DNA from: Candidatus Methanovorans sp.
GTDB lineage: Archaea; Halobacteriota; Methanosarcinia; Methanosarcinales; Methanosarcinaceae
DNA: 41,267 nucleotides
NCBI GenBank assembly: GCA_020793565.1
Contig: DQIP01000227.1
Coordinates: 1-41,267 of the forward strand
Direction: 5' to 3'
Part shown: one piece after another, positions 38,254-41,267 of the stretch
Position numbering within the stretch: position 1 is the first letter of the stretch
Layout of the letters: each line of letters opens with the position of its first letter
Position numbers and translations under genes: made by a program
Notes under the pieces: model-generated
What the model saw: the letters and a program-made list of their open reading frames with translations, nothing else
The model's database searches: none
What the model was told of the DNA's origin: nothing

Positions 38254-38383
38254 GAGACTGTCGGAAAAGTCCATATTTAGAAGGGTTATAACTTATTAAA
38301 TAAATTGCTCACAACACAGCATAGCGTTTCACTTGCAAATATTAATTAAATTGTTTCGATTTTACCACTTTTCCGACAGTCTC
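38254..38383. mobile_element. 130-bp MITE
   Basis: Bounded by a perfect 17-bp terminal inverted repeat GAGACTGTCGGAAAAGT / ACTTTTCCGACAGTCTC. It has no coding capacity, and its left 87 bp match the element end at 19354-19443. No clear target-site duplication was seen. It lies 33 bp before the quinone oxidoreductase start codon, in its promoter. Confidence 0.85.
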
Positions 38384-38686
38384 AAATAATCAAGTCACTA
38401 TTTTTCAAACTCTATTTGTAATGAGAATCCGTGCATCAATACTTAACCTTTACGATTAATGGGCACGTTTATAATCAAAAAACAGCGTTTGCAAATAAAT
38501 TATAATCATCTAAATAATAAATTGAAATGCCGAGAAAACGTCACCGTTCGCGCCAGTGGTTTGGGAATACGCGCCTCCGGCGTATTGCTTCGGCGTCAAA
38601 AACCACTAAACAAATACGTTTTCTTTTCTAACGCCATATTCAAGGCAACCCCCATCAAATCAAACCTCCCACCAAATCTCTTCGTC
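38384..38686. other. intergenic remainder after the MITE
   Basis: About 300 bp between the MITE and the nitroreductase stop. It holds R2 copy 3 (38524-38588) and otherwise AT-rich sequence without a recognised gene. Confidence 0.4.
38524..38588 (+). repeat. R2 dispersed repeat, copy 3
   Basis: Shares GAAATGC, CGAAAA-like, CGTTCG, AGTGGT, TGGGAAT and the CGCCTCCGGCG palindrome with the copies at 19509 and 31985. Confidence 0.55.
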
Positions 38687-39220
38687 TCATACCACCCAAT
38701 CGGCACCAAACTTCCCATTAAACGTAACATCCTCAACACCCTTACGTGTGGATACACGCTCTTTCTCAACCGGATGCCCGATTGCCAGCACAGCCATTAG
38801 TTCCAACGAATCCGGGGCATCAAGGATCGAATTAACCTTCTCTTTCCGATTCAATATCTCACCAAGCCACACAGCCCCGAGTTCCAGCTCACAGCACGCA
38901 AGCAGCATATTCTGGATTGCGGCGCCAATCGCCTGGACATCCTTCACATAATTGTATTCTGCATCATGGTCCAGGAAAACAACAATCAAAAGCGGGGCGC
39001 CTTGCACCACATTATTGTAATGCGTGCATGTTGCCATCTCCCCTATCGTTCCACGGTCCTGCACCACAATATAGCGCCACGGCTGGTTATTCAAACCGGA
39101 CGGCGCCCACCTGCCGGCATCAAGGATTGTGTTAATGTCGTCTTTGCTGACGGGGGCGTCCGTGAAATCCCGAACACTTCGTCTTGACTTTATCGTATCA
39201 ATAATTGTGGGCACAGGCAT
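38687..39220 (-). CDS. nitroreductase family protein
   Basis: About 177 residues, an FMN-dependent NAD(P)H nitroreductase-like flavoprotein, usually a homodimer. FMN-binding signatures are SRRSVRDFTDAPVS (arginine cluster at the N-terminus), AGRWAPSGLNNQPW and AIQNMLLACCELELGAVW, with MAVLAIGHP near the C-terminus. Substrates in this family include nitroaromatics, quinones and flavins, and none can be assigned. Start 39220 is chosen because GGAG lies about six bases upstream and the family N-terminus begins there; an in-frame upstream start would add 14 unlikely residues. Confidence 0.9.
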   Translation of the reverse strand: MPVPTIIDTIKSRRSVRDFTDAPVSKDDINTILDAGRWAPSGLNNQPWRYIVVQDRGTIGEMATCTHYNNVVQGAPLLIVVFLDHDAEYNYVKDVQAIGAAIQNMLLACCELELGAVWLGEILNRKEKVNSILDAPDSLELMAVLAIGHPVEKERVSTRKGVEDVTFNGKFGADWVV

Positions 39221-39398
39221 AACTCCTATAAAATAAAAACAAGCCGTAGTGTAGCAAAACACGACTGGATTTCAGTAAATTATAGTTAAGAACTTAATAT
39301 TTGATAGATGACTTCAATAGGTGACTTCGACAGAAATCACTGATCGAAATCATCGATATTAATGTCTTAACACTTTGATCTTCAGACAATTGTAATTT

Positions 39399-39473
39399 AA
39401 CCACAGAGGACACAGAGAAACACAGAGTTTGTATCTGATTTTACTCTCTGCGTCCTCTGTGCTCTCCGTGGTT
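39399..39473. repeat. CACAGAG-type inverted-repeat element
   Basis: AACCACAGAGGACACAGAG on the left faces GTCCTCTGTGCTCTCCGTGGTT-like sequence on the right, forming an imperfect ~75-bp hairpin. Similar CACAGAG/CTCTGTG elements occur widely in unrelated prokaryotic genomes as intergenic repeats. The rest of the 320-bp gap shows no gene. Confidence 0.7.
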
Positions 39474-39540
39474 TATTGCTTTTAGAATCTGCATTTTATT
39501 ATTTAATATTGTTTGGTTTTTAACTATATAATTTTAAATT

Positions 39541-40548
39541 TCACTCTTCATTGAGTTCGCTGTTAAGCCATGGCATCATAGCCCTGAGTTTCTTGCCAAC
39601 GACCTCAACCGGGTGCTCCCTTTCCTGACGTTCCATTGCAGTAAGCACAGCCCTGTTGGTCTGCCCCTCAAGCACGAACTCACGTGCGAACTCGCCGTTC
39701 TGGATCCGCTCAAGCGCATCATACATTGCCTCGCGGGAAAGTTCGTTGATGATCTTCGGACCGACCGTAAGACCGCCGTACTCAGCCGTGTTGGATACTG
39801 AATACCACATCTTCTCAAGTCCGCCTTCATGGATCAGGTCAACAATGAGTTTCAACTCATGCAGTGTCTCGAAGTATGCCATCTCCGGCTGGTATCCTGC
39901 CTCAACCAGAACCTCGAATGATGTCTTGATGAGTGATGCAACGCCACCACAAAGGTCAACCTGCTCACCGAAAAGGTCAGTCTCTGTTTCCTCGCGGAAA
40001 CTTGTCTCGATAACACCTGCACGTGTGCATCCGACACCTTTTGCGTGTGCAAGTGCAAATTCATGTGCCTTACCGGTCGCATCCTGAAAAATTGCGATAA
40101 GTCCGGGCACGCCTGCGCCTTCCTTGTATGTTCTCCTGACAAGATGTCCCGGGCTCTTTGGAGCAACCATATAGACATCCACATCTTTTGGAGGTACGAT
40201 CTGGTTATAGTGGATATTGAACCCGTGTGAGAACACAAGTGCATTTCCGGCTTCCAGTCCCGACTCGATCTCAGCATAGTACACTTTTGACTGTACCTCA
40301 TCAGGGAGCAATATCTGGATAACATCTGCCGCTTTTGCAGCATCCGCAACAGTCATGACCTTAAGTCCGTCATTCTCAGCCTGTGCCCGGCGTGCACTTC
40401 CTTCCCTCAGGCCAACGATCACATTCAAACCCGAATCATGAAGGTTTTGGGCCTGTGCATGTCCCTGGCTACCGTATCCCATAACTGCTATTGTCTTATC
40501 TTTCAATGCGCCAATATCAGCGTCTTTATCATAATACATCTGTACCAT
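39541..40548 (-). CDS. ilvC: ketol-acid reductoisomerase
   Basis: A 335-residue class I enzyme of valine/isoleucine biosynthesis that isomerises and reduces acetolactate with NAD(P)H and two Mg2+. The Rossmann motif [15 protein letters not shown], cofactor loop [13 protein letters not shown], and [10 protein letters not shown] are visible. The Mg/catalytic region includes DLFGEQ and later LIHEGG. Full length. GAGGT ribosome site about seven bases upstream. No ilvB or ilvN adjoins it, so it is transcribed alone. An R1 repeat copy lies 26 bases upstream and probably supplies the TATA box. Confidence 0.98.
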   Translation of the reverse strand: MVQMYYDKDADIGALKDKTIAVMGYGSQGHAQAQNLHDSGLNVIVGLREGSARRAQAENDGLKVMTVADAAKAADVIQILLPDEVQSKVYYAEIESGLEAGNALVFSHGFNIHYNQIVPPKDVDVYMVAPKSPGHLVRRTYKEGAGVPGLIAIFQDATGKAHEFALAHAKGVGCTRAGVIETSFREETETDLFGEQVDLCGGVASLIKTSFEVLVEAGYQPEMAYFETLHELKLIVDLIHEGGLEKMWYSVSNTAEYGGLTVGPKIINELSREAMYDALERIQNGEFAREFVLEGQTNRAVLTAMERQEREHPVEVVGKKLRAMMPWLNSELNEE

Positions 40549-40573
40549 TTGTATACCTCATTTATTTTTTATA

Positions 40574-40634
40574 GTATATAATCAATAAGATTATGCAGTC
40601 CGAGTTAATCAGACCATAAGGAGGATTTTCTCGG
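40574..40634 (+). repeat. R1 structured repeat, copy E (in ilvC promoter)
   Basis: Full-length copy: hairpin 1 AATC...GATT, GCAG in place of GTAG, hairpin 2 CCGAG-TT-AATC...GATT-TT-CTCGG. Read on the minus strand its end ATTATATAC (40582-40574) is a TATA-like box 26-34 bases before the ilvC ATG. Confidence 0.7.
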
Positions 40635-40799
40635 TATTTACCGGATTGACATTAATCATGAAATCCACAAATATACCAAAGATGTTGTTGAATAACATGT
40701 ATCAATACCTGTTCATTCGCAATTTGCGTCCTCACAAAGTTAAATATTCATGAAATCACTATCAAATCCCACGCAGGTTAATGATCTGCATCAACATAA

Positions 40800-40949
40800 T
40801 TAATCACAATAAGAGTACTTATTTATTTTCATTTCATAAAGAAAGGAGCCTCGTATGGATTCCTCTAACAATTTTGTCAGTTCATCTGCTTTGCTTTTTA
40901 GCCTCTTAACCTTGTTGGTTGGATGCCTTCCAATCACGGGATATAACAT
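40800..40949 (-). pseudogene. short ORF, probably a gene scrap
   Basis: A 49-residue frame reading MLYPVIGRHPTNKVKRLKSK followed by ADELTKLLEESIRGSF, then a stop at 40800. The frame stays open upstream for about 15 more codons (to 40995) without a start. Its helical, charged C-terminal character resembles the tail of a transposase or DNA-binding protein, but no family was recognised. The rest of 40635-41211 holds no recognised feature. Confidence 0.3.
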
Positions 40950-41211
40950 GTAATTAACAGGTAACGCAACATTATGATTTTGATTGGTAGATTTTCAATG
41001 GAGAACGCAAACATGGTTCTTTTAGTCAGAATTGAAGTTTGATGTCTTGACATTACGATCATTAAATAGTTGTATGCAAAGTATGAAAAATAGAACCCTA
41101 TCCTGTATGTTTGGTTTAATCATCTTTATCCCATCGAAGTTAGCACTACATAGCGTCAGACTTGAGTTTTCAACGTAAAATTATTTGACCAAGGCCCATT
41201 ACATATAGGGA

Positions 41212-41267
41212 TTTCTGAATGACACTCAAGTATATAAAGAACATCTCTTATTTATTTTGCATTGCTC
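41212..41267 (+). repeat. R3 repeat with TATA box, copy 2 (cut by window end)
   Basis: Matches 25527-25593 through ATATAGG, ATTTCT, AATGA, GTATATAAAGAA and TTGC. It ends at the window edge, so a gene or element may follow. Confidence 0.55.

Noticed and set aside
1-41267. tRNA or rRNA genes
   Set aside because: No T-arm GGTTCGAATCC-type match in a cloverleaf context and no rRNA signature was seen by eye; a tRNAscan run would settle it.

Overview
The window is chromosomal DNA from a methane-metabolising archaeon. It carries a complete methyl-coenzyme M reductase operon (mcrBDCGA), the Mcr-modifying radical SAM enzyme Mmp10, the archaea-specific D-family DNA polymerase large subunit, archaeal RPA with its partner, Tsr3 and a preflagellin-type peptidase. 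McrA residue patterns, the sarcinarray-like secreted protein, the HPS-RraA fusion and the RPA arrangement point to Methanosarcinales. An ANME-2-like lineage is possible, but the sequence alone cannot separate methanogenesis from reverse methanogenesis.

Layout. 1-490: remains of two adjacent group II introns. 510-2581 (minus): TPM-domain protein, nucleotidyltransferase-like protein and LemA, probably one envelope-associated operon. 2839-5076: RecQ helicase. 5082-7130 (minus): HPS-RraA fusion followed by an A24 peptidase; the fusion seems to start at a non-standard codon. 7689-12607 (minus): mcrBDCGA with a strong terminator. 13059-14318: mmp10, divergent from mcr. 14311-17739 (minus): polC/DP2. 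17888-20122: transposon graveyard. 20123-23271: two cation antiporters. 23534-25213 (minus): secreted cohesin/dockerin protein. 25932-26945 (minus): tsr3 and a SLOG-fold protein. 27257-31923: branched-chain amino-acid-type ABC transporter, with livKHM on plus and livGF on minus. 32582-33823 (minus): LarA-like protein. 34257-36089: RPA and its partner. 36374-36595: small conserved-looking protein. 36706-38700: mobile-element debris around a quinone-oxidoreductase-like gene. 38687-39220 (minus): nitroreductase. 39541-40548 (minus): ilvC. 40549-41267: repeats and gene debris.

How the genes work together. Mmp10 methylates an arginine of McrA, whose operon lies back to back with it, so the enzyme and its maturation factor share one control region. 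RecQ, PolD large subunit and RPA are independent replication and repair genes. The two Liv half-operons converge and together encode a full transporter.

The least explained signal is a family of short intergenic elements, called R1 here. There are five near-complete copies and one deleted copy. Each near-complete copy can form two hairpins separated by a GTAG-type tetranucleotide, and copies show compensatory base changes. One copy sits just upstream of ilvC and appears to supply its TATA box. A second family (R2), a MITE, a TATA-bearing repeat (R3) and a CACAGAG-type inverted repeat share the same intergenic space. No CRISPR array, rRNA or tRNA was recognised.
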